This document shows, in pieces, positions 35,551 to 43,956 of a stretch of DNA of 64,000 nt. The notes under the pieces are model-generated. The model searched no databases, was not told the DNA's origin, and saw nothing but the letters and a program-made list of their open reading frames with translations. How positions within the stretch are numbered: the first letter of the stretch is position 1; each line of letters opens with the position of its first letter. The stretch spans positions 186,001 through 250,000 of the forward strand of contig JAVJRG010000010.1 of assembly GCA_040218535.1 (NCBI GenBank), written 5' to 3'. The translations under genes were made by a program, and so were the position numbers. The stretch comes from Lacipirellulaceae bacterium (lineage in GTDB: Bacteria > Planctomycetota > Planctomycetia > Pirellulales > Lacipirellulaceae).

Positions 35551-36599
35551 AGTCGCTCAGAGGCGTAGCCATCGGTGCGGGCTATTTCAGCCAGTTCCAC
35601 TTCGATGCGTGGTCGCGGATCGAAGGGGCTGAACTGGCTGCCGTTTGCGATCTCGATGCGGCTGTCAGTAAAGCGGCTGCACAGAAGTATGACATCGGAG
35701 CGAGTTACACCAACGTGAACGAAATGCTCGACGAAGTGAAACCCGACTTTGTCGACATTATCACGCGGCCCGATTCGCATTTCGAACTTGTTCGCGAGGC
35801 GGCTACTCGCGGTATTCCGATCATTTGCCAGAAGGCACTAGCTCCAAGTTTTGAGGAAGCGCAAGAGATCGTCGGCGTCGCTGCAGACGCGGGCGTGCCG
35901 TTGATGGTGCACGAGAATTTTCGCTTCCAGCCCTGGTATCGCGAGATCAAACGGCTGATCAACGAAGGGGCGATTGGAGAAAAGCTGCACGCCGTTTCAT
36001 TCCGCTGCCGGACGGGAGATGGTTGGCAAGAGGATGCGTACCTTGCTCGTCAGCCGTACTTTCGCGAGATGCCGCGGCTGTTGATCTTTGAGACGGGTGT
36101 GCATTTCGTTGACACGTTCCGCTATTTGGCGGGAGAGATCGCCGGCGTCTACGCAACACTCACTGAGCATAACGCCGACATCCGAGGTGAAGATGCCGCT
36201 ACGGTAATGTTCGAGTTCGCCAGCGGCACCGCGGGGCTGTGGGATGGGAATCGCTACAACGAGCCTGTCTCCAAAGACGCACGGCTGACGTTTGGCGAGG
36301 CGCTGATCGAAGGCAACGGGGGGTCTATCCGGCTTTATGGGAATGGCAAGTTGACGCTGCAACAACTCGGCGAACCAGAAGCTGAAGTCGAATACTCGTT
36401 CGAGAATCGCAACTTCGCCGGTGATTGTGTCTTGGCGACACAGCAACACTTCGTGGATTGTTTGCGTAGCGGAGCCTCGTTTGAAACTAGCGGACATGAG
36501 TACTTGAAGACGCTCGGCGTGGTCGAAGCGATTTACCAGTCAGCAGAGCAAAAGGCTCCAGTGCGTGGACTGTCGGAGGCAAGCAATGCGAGTGATTGA
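35547..36599 (+). CDS. Gfo/Idh/MocA family oxidoreductase
   Basis: 350 residues, cytoplasmic, with no signal peptide. The Rossmann N-terminus KSLRGVAIGAGYFSQFHFDAW, QKALAPSFEEAQEIV (the EKP-like motif reads QKA here) and the second domain with HENFRFQPWYREIKR are family features. The GTG at 35547 sits 5-6 bases after GGGAG and overlaps the MFS stop; an upstream TTG at 35523 is less likely. It probably oxidises the imported acid sugar or its derivative. Confidence 0.87.
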   Translation: MKSLRGVAIGAGYFSQFHFDAWSRIEGAELAAVCDLDAAVSKAAAQKYDIGASYTNVNEMLDEVKPDFVDIITRPDSHFELVREAATRGIPIICQKALAPSFEEAQEIVGVAADAGVPLMVHENFRFQPWYREIKRLINEGAIGEKLHAVSFRCRTGDGWQEDAYLARQPYFREMPRLLIFETGVHFVDTFRYLAGEIAGVYATLTEHNADIRGEDAATVMFEFASGTAGLWDGNRYNEPVSKDARLTFGEALIEGNGGSIRLYGNGKLTLQQLGEPEAEVEYSFENRNFAGDCVLATQQHFVDCLRSGASFETSGHEYLKTLGVVEAIYQSAEQKAPVRGLSEASNASD

Positions 36600-37215
36600 C
36601 CTGAGCTTGCCAGCTAATAACGAAATGCCGGGCGTCGACATCACCACCGCCAAGCGGCTAGAAGTCGAAGGCTGGAACGCCACCACGCTCGCGCTCTATT
36701 CGCACAGCGGCACCCACATGGATGCGCCGTGTCACTTTCTCCCTGGCGGGGCAACACTCGACGAGCAAGATCTGTCCGTTTGCGTTGGAGAAGCAATCAT
36801 TGTTGATTTGACGCCAGTCGAACCGAAGCAGTTGATTGAAGTCGCCGACTTGGGCTCGCTCGCCGAAACCATTGCGCCCGGGGCACGAATCCTTTTTCGC
36901 ACCGACTGGCACAAGCGGTACGGTACCTCAGAGTATCGCGATGAGTTGCCGCGGATATCAATGCCCTTGGCGGAGTGGTTCGTCGAGAAAGAAGTCGCCA
37001 TGATTGGCGTCGAGCCCCCCTCAATCGCGGACGTGAACAACCTCGAAGAAGTGACCGCCATCCATCAAACACTGTTCCGCGGCAATGTGATGATTGTCGA
37101 AGGGCTGGCGCACTTGGACATAATTGAATCAAGCACGATTCAGTTCATCGCCTTACCCTTGAAGATCGAAGGCGGGGATGGTTGCCCCGTGCGCGCGATC
37201 GGAATCGAGGTGTGA
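36586..37215 (+). CDS. Cyclase family protein (kynurenine-formamidase-like metal hydrolase)
   Basis: 209 residues. The motif HSGTHMDAPCHFLPGGATLDE (residues ~44-64) is the HxGTHxDxPxHF metal-binding signature of the cyclase/KynB family. The ATG at 36586 has CGGAGG seven bases upstream and overlaps the previous gene by 14 bases. In this context, it may open a lactone ring or act on a sugar-acid intermediate; the assignment is inferred. Confidence 0.83.
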   Translation: MRVIDLSLPANNEMPGVDITTAKRLEVEGWNATTLALYSHSGTHMDAPCHFLPGGATLDEQDLSVCVGEAIIVDLTPVEPKQLIEVADLGSLAETIAPGARILFRTDWHKRYGTSEYRDELPRISMPLAEWFVEKEVAMIGVEPPSIADVNNLEEVTAIHQTLFRGNVMIVEGLAHLDIIESSTIQFIALPLKIEGGDGCPVRAIGIEV

Positions 37216-37216
37216 G

Positions 37217-38515
37217 ATGAGCAGCAATCAAGCAAGGTCCTTCCTTGGCTGCATTGCCGATGATGTCACGGGGGCGACCGACCTGGCAATCAATCTCGTC
37301 CAAGGCGGGATGCGTGTCGTACAAGTCTTAGGCGTGCCGACCCAAGAGAGTCTCACCGAGCTTCGCGATGTCGAGGCAATCGTCGTTGCTCTCAAGACGC
37401 GATCAATTCCCAAGAACGAAGCGATTGCCCAATCCCTTGCCGCCTTAACCGCTTTGCAAAACGCTGGCGCACAGCGGTACTATTTCAAGTACTGCTCGAC
37501 GTTTGACTCCACCGATGAAGGCAACATCGGCCCGGTAGCCGCAGCACTGCTGGAGGAACTGAGGGCGGAGAAAACGATTTTCTGCCCAGCGTTCCCGCAA
37601 GCCGGTCGAACCGTTTATCAGGGGCATCTGTTCGTTCACGATAAACTGCTCAACGAATCGGGCATGGAGAATCATCCGCTGAACCCGATGCGTGATGCGA
37701 ACCTGCTGCGTGTGTTGGCGAAGCAAAGCACGGAGAAGATCGGCTTGCTTGCCTGCAAGAGCTACGCGGGCAGCATAGCAGCAATTCGCGATGAGCTAAG
37801 ACGCCTGGCAGCCGAGGGCCAGCGTTTCGTGGTCACCGATGCGTGCGACGATTCGCACCTCGCACAGCTTGCGAAAGCGGTCGTTGAGATGCCGCTCGTA
37901 ACGGGCGGGTCGGGGCTTGCGCGATTTCTGCCAGAAGCCTATCGTGACGCTGGCTTCATGCGCGCGGAGTCGTTTCAGCCGGAAATGCCACAAGTCTCTG
38001 GTCGACGCGCGATCCTCGCGGGAAGTTGCTCGACGGCAACCCAGGGGCAAGTCAAGCACATGCAGGGGCGTTGCCCGATCTGGCATGTGGACGTGCCGGG
38101 TCTTATGGCTGATGCGGAGGCAGAGCTTGAACGCTTTCGCAAGTGGGCAGCTTCAACGGGTGAGAACGAGACCCTGCTGGTCGCTTCGACTTCACCACCT
38201 GAAGCGATCACCAAATTACAAGAACTCTACGGTGCGGATTCCACTGCGAAAAGTATCGAGCGTTTTTTGGCCGCAAGCGCAAAGCTGTTGGTTGAAAAGT
38301 TTGGCGTGCGGAGACTCGTCCTGGCAGGTGGAGAAACCTCCGGGGCAATCGTTGCAGCACTGGAGATTCCAGCGTTGAGGATCGGCCCAGAAATCTGCAC
38401 TGGCGTTCCTTGGACGGAAACGCTCGGGACGGAACCACGTTTGGCATTGGCACTCAAGTCGGGAAACTTTGGTGATGAGCAGTTCTTCGAGACCGCACTG
38501 GAGATGCTGCCATGA
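37217..38515 (+). CDS. Four-carbon acid sugar kinase (DUF1537, OtnK-like)
   Basis: 432 residues. DUF1537 kinases phosphorylate 3-oxo-tetronates, such as 3-oxo-D-threonate, using ATP. The N-terminal signature is GCIADDVTGATDLAINLV (from residue 11) and the C-terminal nucleotide motif LVLAGGETSGAIVAAL. The start ATG is one base after the cyclase stop, with CGAGG as ribosome site. The gene partners the class II aldolase (ATGA overlap), as in otn-type operons. Confidence 0.87.
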   Translation: MSSNQARSFLGCIADDVTGATDLAINLVQGGMRVVQVLGVPTQESLTELRDVEAIVVALKTRSIPKNEAIAQSLAALTALQNAGAQRYYFKYCSTFDSTDEGNIGPVAAALLEELRAEKTIFCPAFPQAGRTVYQGHLFVHDKLLNESGMENHPLNPMRDANLLRVLAKQSTEKIGLLACKSYAGSIAAIRDELRRLAAEGQRFVVTDACDDSHLAQLAKAVVEMPLVTGGSGLARFLPEAYRDAGFMRAESFQPEMPQVSGRRAILAGSCSTATQGQVKHMQGRCPIWHVDVPGLMADAEAELERFRKWAASTGENETLLVASTSPPEAITKLQELYGADSTAKSIERFLAASAKLLVEKFGVRRLVLAGGETSGAIVAALEIPALRIGPEICTGVPWTETLGTEPRLALALKSGNFGDEQFFETALEMLP

Positions 38516-39144
38516 ATGAACGTGAGCTGCGTGAACGCATCGCCCAGCATGGCAAGTCGTTGTTTGACCGTGGCCTGACGGCGGGGAGTTCAGGGAACAT
38601 CAGCGTGCGGCTGCCTGACGGGATGCTCGTGACGCCGACGAATAGCTGCCTGGGGAACCTTGATCCCGAACGAATCGCGAAACTCGACTGCCAAGGCAAT
38701 CTTCTTGAGGGGGACAAGCCGTCGAAGGAGGCATTCCTACATCACTCGATGTATGAAGCCCGCGACAGCGAACAGGCGATTGTCCACTTGCACTCGACCT
38801 ATTCGGTAGCCGTGTCGTGTTTGGCGGAGGTCGACCCCGCCGATGTTCTGCCGCCGATTACCGCCTACTACGTCATGCGGGTTGGCAAGCTGCCACTGGT
38901 TCCTTACTTTGCCCCTGGGGATGAAAAGCTAGCGGAGGCGGTTGAGCGAGCAGCCAAAGCTTCACGGGCGGTGCTGCTTTCCAACCACGGTCCGGTTGTC
39001 GCTGGGAAAAGCCTCGACGCTGCCGTGTATGCCACCGAGGAATTGGAAGAGACAGCCAAGCTGTTCCTCATGCTAAGAAACGAAAAGACGCGGTTTCTTA
39101 CTGCAGAGCAAGTTACCGATTTGCAGAAACGATTCTCGAATTAA
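38512..39144 (+). CDS. Class II aldolase/adducin family, probable 3-oxo-tetronate 4-phosphate decarboxylase (OtnC-like)
   Basis: 210 residues. The zinc ligands are visible: SSGNISVRLPDGMLVTPT, Glu73 in KEAF, His92 and His94 in VHLHST, and His159 in LLSNHGPVVAGK. By context with DUF1537 kinases it probably decarboxylates phosphorylated 3-oxo-tetronate to dihydroxyacetone phosphate plus CO2. The start overlaps the kinase stop by four bases (ATGA), so translation is coupled. Confidence 0.88.
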   Translation: MNERELRERIAQHGKSLFDRGLTAGSSGNISVRLPDGMLVTPTNSCLGNLDPERIAKLDCQGNLLEGDKPSKEAFLHHSMYEARDSEQAIVHLHSTYSVAVSCLAEVDPADVLPPITAYYVMRVGKLPLVPYFAPGDEKLAEAVERAAKASRAVLLSNHGPVVAGKSLDAAVYATEELEETAKLFLMLRNEKTRFLTAEQVTDLQKRFSN

Positions 39145-39150
39145 GAATTG

Positions 39151-39218
39151 GACAGGATTTACAGGATGAACAGGATCATATTTTGAATCTTAATCCAGTC
39201 GATCCTGTAAATCCTGTC
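39151..39218. repeat. Inverted repeat of GACAGGATTTACAGGAT elements
   Basis: The left arm GACAGGATTTACAGGATG (39151-39168, extended by GAACAGGAT) pairs with GATCCTGTAAATCCTGTC (39201-39218). CAGGATT-ACAGGAT strings are widespread intergenic repeats in many bacterial phyla. Here it sits between the aldolase gene and the ABM gene, breaking the otherwise tight operon. Confidence 0.75.
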
Positions 39219-39253
39219 GAAATTGAAACGCAACCGAACGCAAGAGTATCAAC

Positions 39254-39544
39254 ATGTATATCGTCACCGTCACTTTTGAAATTGCCGCGGATCACCTCGA
39301 GGAGTTTCGCACCGCGATGCATCAGCAGGCTGAGAATTCGCTTCAGCTCGAGGCGGCTTGTCGGCAGTTTGATGTTTGCTTTTGCACGGACTCCCCCGTC
39401 CACTGTTTTCTCTATGAGAAGTACGACGATAAAGCGGCATTCCAAGCTCACCTGGAAAGTGATCACTTCAAAGCCTTTGATGCGCTCGTCGGACCTTGGA
39501 TTGTCAGCAAAACGGTGAATACCTGGAATCTGTCCATTAACTAG
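39254..39544 (+). CDS. Small antibiotic-biosynthesis-monooxygenase (ABM) domain protein
   Basis: 96 residues forming a dimeric alpha-beta barrel of the ABM type: MYIVTVTFEIAADHLEEFRTA, then FDVCFCTDSPVHCFLYEKYDD and KAAFQAHLESDHFKAF. The middle region resembles LsrG-like proteins. In this gene set it may process a sugar-acid intermediate, but monooxygenase activity cannot be read from sequence. ATG start. Confidence 0.75.
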   Translation: MYIVTVTFEIAADHLEEFRTAMHQQAENSLQLEAACRQFDVCFCTDSPVHCFLYEKYDDKAAFQAHLESDHFKAFDALVGPWIVSKTVNTWNLSIN

Positions 39545-39563
39545 AGATAAAGGGTGAGAATCT

Positions 39564-39728
39564 GAACCACAACGAACAACGGACACGACGAATGTCAATC
39601 TCTTTTAGATGACAAGAGCTGTCCCCGAATCTGACATAGCCTCAGTTATCTAAAGGGTTTATGAGGCACAACTTTCTAAACTTCTTTCTTCTTGCCTATC
39701 TATTAGCTCGTCGTGTCGTTGTGGTTAA
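39564..39728. repeat. Inverted pair of ACCACAACGA...ACACGACG spacer repeats
   Basis: GAACCACAACGAACAACGGA...CACGACG (39564-39590) recurs inverted at 39709-39728 (CGTCGTGTCGTTGTGGTTAA), with an eight-base insertion in the first. It flanks a small A/T-rich stretch without a gene, between the ABM and the dehydrogenase genes. Confidence 0.5.
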
Positions 39729-39770
39729 ACCTAACACTGGACTGAATATATCTTTCAGAAGAATTAGACT

Positions 39771-40859
39771 ATGACTTCCTACAGAATCGCATTACTCCCC
39801 GGTGACGGCATTGGCCCTGAGTGCATGGACGCCACGCGTCTGGTGCTGGACCGTCTTCTCAGTCAGACACCTGAACTTGATCTGTCCTTCACTTCCCACC
39901 GCGCTGGGGCGGAGCTTTATCGCGAGACGGGCGAGACACTCCCGGGTGCCGTGCTGGAAGATTGCTTGGATGCGGACGCGGTGTTGCTGTCGGCCATCGG
40001 TTTGCCTGACGTTCGCCAGCCGGATGGGACCGAAGTCCAACCCACAATGATGGTTGGCCTGCGACGGGCGCTGAACGTTCATTCGGCGGTGCGGCCCGTG
40101 AAGCTCTATCCAGGTTCTCCTTGCGTCCTGAAAGATACTGGACCAGGGATCGACTTTATTGTGATCCGCGAGAATCTCGAAGGCCTGTTCGCTTCGTTCG
40201 GTGGCGGCGGGAGAGTGGGCGATGAAGTCGCCAGCGACACACTGATTGTTACCCGCAAGGGAACGTCACAAGTCGCGGACTTTGCGTTTCGTCTTGCCGG
40301 GCGGCGCAACGGACGGCCCAGCGATGGTCAAAAGAAAGTCACCTGTGTTGATAAGGCGAACGTCTTTCGCAGCATGGCGTTCTTTCGTGATGTGTTTTTC
40401 GATGTGGCTAAAAACTACCCAGACATCGCCAGCGATGCCGTCTATGTCGATGCGATGAGCCTCTACATGGTGCAGAACCCGTGGGACTTCGACGTACTGG
40501 TGATGGAAAACCAATTCGGCGACATTCTCAGCGACTTGGGCGCGGGGATCGTCGGCGGCTTGGGCCTCGGCCCGTCCGCAGAAATCGGCGAGCAGCACGC
40601 CCTCTTCCAACCCTCCCACGGCACCGCCCCGCAACTCGCCGGCAAGAACGTCGCGAACCCACTGGCGACGATTCTCTCCGCCGCAATGATGCTCGACTGG
40701 CTGGGGGACCGGCACAATGACGAGGCTTGCCTTACAGCGGCGGTGAATCTCGAAAAGGCAGTCGCAGACGTTCTCGAAGCGGGGGAAGTTCGTACTGCCG
40801 ATCTTGGCGGGAAGGCTTCGACGACTGAGATTGCTGAGGCGGTGGCGACCGAGTTGTGA
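39771..40859 (+). CDS. Isocitrate/isopropylmalate-type dehydrogenase (probable tartrate/malate/sugar-acid dehydrogenase)
   Basis: 362 residues. Family motifs: IALLPGDGIGPECMDAT at the start, ALNVHSAVRPVKLYPG, VIRENLEGLFASFGGGG, and the metal/NAD part NQFGDILSDLGAGIVGGLGLGPSAEIG and SHGTAPQLAGKNVANPLA. It oxidises and decarboxylates 2-hydroxy acids; LeuB itself or tartrate dehydrogenase are the nearest enzymes. The neighbourhood favours a tartrate- or threonate-type role over leucine synthesis, but no leuC/leuD are present to test it. Confidence 0.82.
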   Translation: MTSYRIALLPGDGIGPECMDATRLVLDRLLSQTPELDLSFTSHRAGAELYRETGETLPGAVLEDCLDADAVLLSAIGLPDVRQPDGTEVQPTMMVGLRRALNVHSAVRPVKLYPGSPCVLKDTGPGIDFIVIRENLEGLFASFGGGGRVGDEVASDTLIVTRKGTSQVADFAFRLAGRRNGRPSDGQKKVTCVDKANVFRSMAFFRDVFFDVAKNYPDIASDAVYVDAMSLYMVQNPWDFDVLVMENQFGDILSDLGAGIVGGLGLGPSAEIGEQHALFQPSHGTAPQLAGKNVANPLATILSAAMMLDWLGDRHNDEACLTAAVNLEKAVADVLEAGEVRTADLGGKASTTEIAEAVATEL

Positions 40860-41002
40860 TGTTGGCTTAGCGTTTCACGCTGAATGCACTATGCCTTCGG
40901 AGCGCATCTTTAGTCGGGCATCAAAACGGAACTAGTATGTGCATGGTGGGTGCAGCTCGGAAGCACCGCCTCAGAACACGCGTGATGAGAGGGCCGTACC
41001 AT

Positions 41003-41431
41003 ATGACCGACGAAGAATTTGCTCAATGGAACGCTGAGAAACGTAGTACTATTGCAGCCTATCTAGAACAGCAGAGCATTGGATCCCCAAACATCGGAGA
41101 ATGGCCTGCGTGGGAGATGGCCCCCCACTTTGGCATCTGGTGTATTGAGTCGCAGAAGCAGCCAGGAAAGATAGGCTGGTGGGCTTTTGCCGGGGACTGC
41201 CCAACTGATTATGTTTCAGAGAGCGGTGCTTGTCATCCGCGTTCTGCTCTGCGCGAACTGGTCTGGAACTGGGAAGGATACGTAGCTCACATGAAGGAGG
41301 GTCGCCAACCACCCGATACGACATTTCATACAGCACGCCATGACCTAGACGAAGTCGCAGGACTACTTGAGAGCCGCGTTGGTGTGTTAAAGGACTGGCT
41401 CGCGGAAGATGGACTGTGGGAAGACCGTTAG
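41003..41431 (+). CDS. DUF4826-like hypothetical protein
   Basis: 142 residues from the ATG at 41003; in-frame starts at 40937 and 40985 would give up to 164. It has EFAQWNAEKRSTIAAYLEQQ, GEWPAWEMAPHFGIWCIESQ and GWWAFAGDCPTDYVSE, which by memory resembles the DUF4826 family. It has many Trp and acidic residues and no signal peptide. Function is unknown, and no neighbour clarifies it. Confidence 0.6.
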   Translation: MTDEEFAQWNAEKRSTIAAYLEQQSIGSPNIGEWPAWEMAPHFGIWCIESQKQPGKIGWWAFAGDCPTDYVSESGACHPRSALRELVWNWEGYVAHMKEGRQPPDTTFHTARHDLDEVAGLLESRVGVLKDWLAEDGLWEDR

Positions 41432-41520
41432 TACTCGGAAAATGCGTTCACCTTCATCGACTGAACCGCTCGACAAGCAAGTGGACTTCTAATCCTGGTG
41501 CCTTCCTCTGCAACGATCAC

Positions 41521-43896
41521 TCAATCTCCACGAAACGCCTCGCTCACGCTAATCTCGGCAATCAAATCCGCAAACCCGCCCCGTTTACGTTTGTGCCTCT
41601 TCACAATCTTGTCGATGGCGATTCGTTCTTTTACGGTCGTGGGGTGGCCGACGGCATGAGCTAAGAGCTTGGCGGTCAGCGCGTGGGTGAAACGGTCTTT
41701 TTGGCTCAGGAGGATGTCCTTCATCTCAAGCACGCCATTGAACTGTGGACCGTTGTAGATTTTGCCTGACGCGTCGATTGGCTTCTGTTTTCTGCCGTAG
41801 GTGTCGCGCCAGGCGCCGATGGCGTTGAAGTTTTCCAGGCCGAAACCCCACGGGTCGATGCGGCGGTGGCATTCGTTGCAGGTTTCGATGTCGCGGTGTT
41901 TGGCGAGCATTTGGCGGATGGTTTTCGCACCGCGGACGTCGGGTTCGATTGGCTCGACATCGGCGGGCGGTGGTGATGGGGGCGAGTCGAGCAGGTTCTC
42001 CAGAATCCACACGCCGCGGACCACCGGCGAGGTGCGTGTGCCGTTGGACGTGATCGTCAGCATGCTGGCATGGCCGAGCAACCCGCCGCGGGGGCTGCCG
42101 CTGGGGAGTGAGACGCGACGGAACTCTGAACCTTCGACTCCGTCGATGCCGTAGTGGCGAGCCAAGCGCTCGTTGAGCATCGCGAAGTCGGGCGAGAGGA
42201 AATCGCTGACCGGAAGATTCTCGCGCAGCACTTCGCGAAAAAGTGCTTCACTCTCTGATCGCATCGACTTTTCTAAGGCCAGATCATAATCAGGGTAAAG
42301 CTTCGGATCGGGCGGCATGGCACCCACCTTACGCAGCCCCAGCCACTGGCCAGCGAAATCGAGAATGAAGCCCTCGGACTTTTCGTCGGCAATCATCCGT
42401 TGGACCTGTGCCTTGAGTACGTCGCGACGGGCCAGCGTGCCTTCAGAGGCAAGGTGCATCAGTTCTTCGTCGGGCATCGTGTTCCAAAGGAAGTACGACA
42501 GACGACTCGCCAGAGGCCAATCTCGGTGTTCGTCAGTTGGCTCGCGATTGTAGAGAAAGCGTGGCGAGCAGAGCACCGCTTCAACCAGTTGTCGAAGTGC
42601 TTGCTCGGGCGACTGCCCCGCCTTGACGGCGTCGACTAAGGCCTTGAAATAGAGATACGTGACCTCCTTATCGACTTCGTCTCGAAAGGCCCGGCTGAGG
42701 AAGGTCTGCAACTCCTCACGCGAGATCTTCCCTTCTTTGCTGAGCAACCGTTGTTGCAACGGGGGAGGCCAAGACTCTAAAAGTGGCCCCTCGATCTTGA
42801 TACTTCGCAGGTGCATCAGTTCGCCAGCGAGTATTTCTTTCCCTTGAAACTTGATGTACGGTGGATCTTGCAGTTGCTGGCAATCGGCGGCGTGGATGAA
42901 AAAGCTTTCGCCCTCCTCAAGTTCGCAATCGACTTCGTACCACGACATCGTCGGCTTCATTTCCACGAGGCCGACCATCCGCCCACCGGTCGTGCCATCG
43001 TAGGCACTTTCGATCGGCGCCTCCATCGCCATGATCGCCACGTTCCGAGTCCGCTCTTGTGGCAGGCGACTTTCTAGCAGCTTCAAGCGGAAGTTGTTGG
43101 CGTTCTTCGCCTTGATCCAATTGTAGTTCTTCACCTGCTGGTCAAGTTTGTAACGGTTGTCGGTTTGGTAGCCCTCGAACGCGATGCGATACACTCCGGT
43201 ACGCGGCGCGACGAACTTCTTCGGCCAGGAGACAACCGACCGGTTTCGACAACTCCAGGTGACATAGCGATCCCCCTCGCGAATGACTTCCTTGCCGGGC
43301 TGAATTTCGTGGAGCCGAAGTTTGAGATCGACCCGCGGGTCGCGTCCTTCGACGATCGTCTCGCCGGCAATGCGTCGGGCGTTTCGCTGGAGAACGTCCA
43401 TGAATTCGCCGGACTGACCCAGCGTTGAGGCCATGTTGTCGAAGCCAGCGACTTCGGGATCAGGCGGAAGTCCTGGGGTGATACTCAGGTGTGTCCCCAG
43501 CAGGTCGCGAACGCTATTCTCCAGAGCCGTATGACTTAGGCGGCGTAGTCGTAACGTATCATTGGAACGGCTGATCTCCGCGACGCGACGTAGTTCGTCC
43601 TGGACCGCCCGCATGAAGATTTGCAACTCTTGCTTGGTGGGGCGAGGCTGCTCTTCAGGTGGCATTTCACCGAGCGTCACAAGGTCGAGCGCATCTTGCC
43701 AAGCGACGGCGACCGCAGGATCAGTGAGATCGCGCGAGAGCGTGTCGATCCGGAAGTCGCCCTTCTCTTCACGGCGGTCGTGGCAGACGATGCAGTGCCG
43801 TTTCGTAAAGGCATCGACGGCGCGGACATACTGGCGCTGCCCGTGTGCGCAGCGGCAGGATAGAAGTGCGATAACGAAGGTTAGAAGGTATCTCAT
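41521..43896 (-). CDS. DUF1592-type planctomycete protein with heme c-binding N-terminus
   Basis: 791 residues with signal peptide (MRYLLTFVIALLSCRCAHG). It carries an N-terminal CxxCH heme c site (CIVCH at 35-39), then the DUF1587, DUF1592, DUF1588 and DUF1585 region order typical of planctomycete proteins: LRRLSHTALENSVRDLLGTH (DUF1587), RLSYFLWNTMPDEELM (DUF1592), GLLGHASMLTITSNGTRTSPV (DUF1588) and HRRIDPWGFGLENFNAIG (DUF1585). The activity is unknown. The DUF1552 gene lies 60 bases upstream on the same strand. Confidence 0.85.
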   Translation of the reverse strand: MRYLLTFVIALLSCRCAHGQRQYVRAVDAFTKRHCIVCHDRREEKGDFRIDTLSRDLTDPAVAVAWQDALDLVTLGEMPPEEQPRPTKQELQIFMRAVQDELRRVAEISRSNDTLRLRRLSHTALENSVRDLLGTHLSITPGLPPDPEVAGFDNMASTLGQSGEFMDVLQRNARRIAGETIVEGRDPRVDLKLRLHEIQPGKEVIREGDRYVTWSCRNRSVVSWPKKFVAPRTGVYRIAFEGYQTDNRYKLDQQVKNYNWIKAKNANNFRLKLLESRLPQERTRNVAIMAMEAPIESAYDGTTGGRMVGLVEMKPTMSWYEVDCELEEGESFFIHAADCQQLQDPPYIKFQGKEILAGELMHLRSIKIEGPLLESWPPPLQQRLLSKEGKISREELQTFLSRAFRDEVDKEVTYLYFKALVDAVKAGQSPEQALRQLVEAVLCSPRFLYNREPTDEHRDWPLASRLSYFLWNTMPDEELMHLASEGTLARRDVLKAQVQRMIADEKSEGFILDFAGQWLGLRKVGAMPPDPKLYPDYDLALEKSMRSESEALFREVLRENLPVSDFLSPDFAMLNERLARHYGIDGVEGSEFRRVSLPSGSPRGGLLGHASMLTITSNGTRTSPVVRGVWILENLLDSPPSPPPADVEPIEPDVRGAKTIRQMLAKHRDIETCNECHRRIDPWGFGLENFNAIGAWRDTYGRKQKPIDASGKIYNGPQFNGVLEMKDILLSQKDRFTHALTAKLLAHAVGHPTTVKERIAIDKIVKRHKRKRGGFADLIAEISVSEAFRGD

Positions 43897-43956
43897 ATAA
43901 TAGACGCTACCATCGGCAGGCTTACGCCTCGCGGTTCTGGGGCGCGTGGTTGGTGG

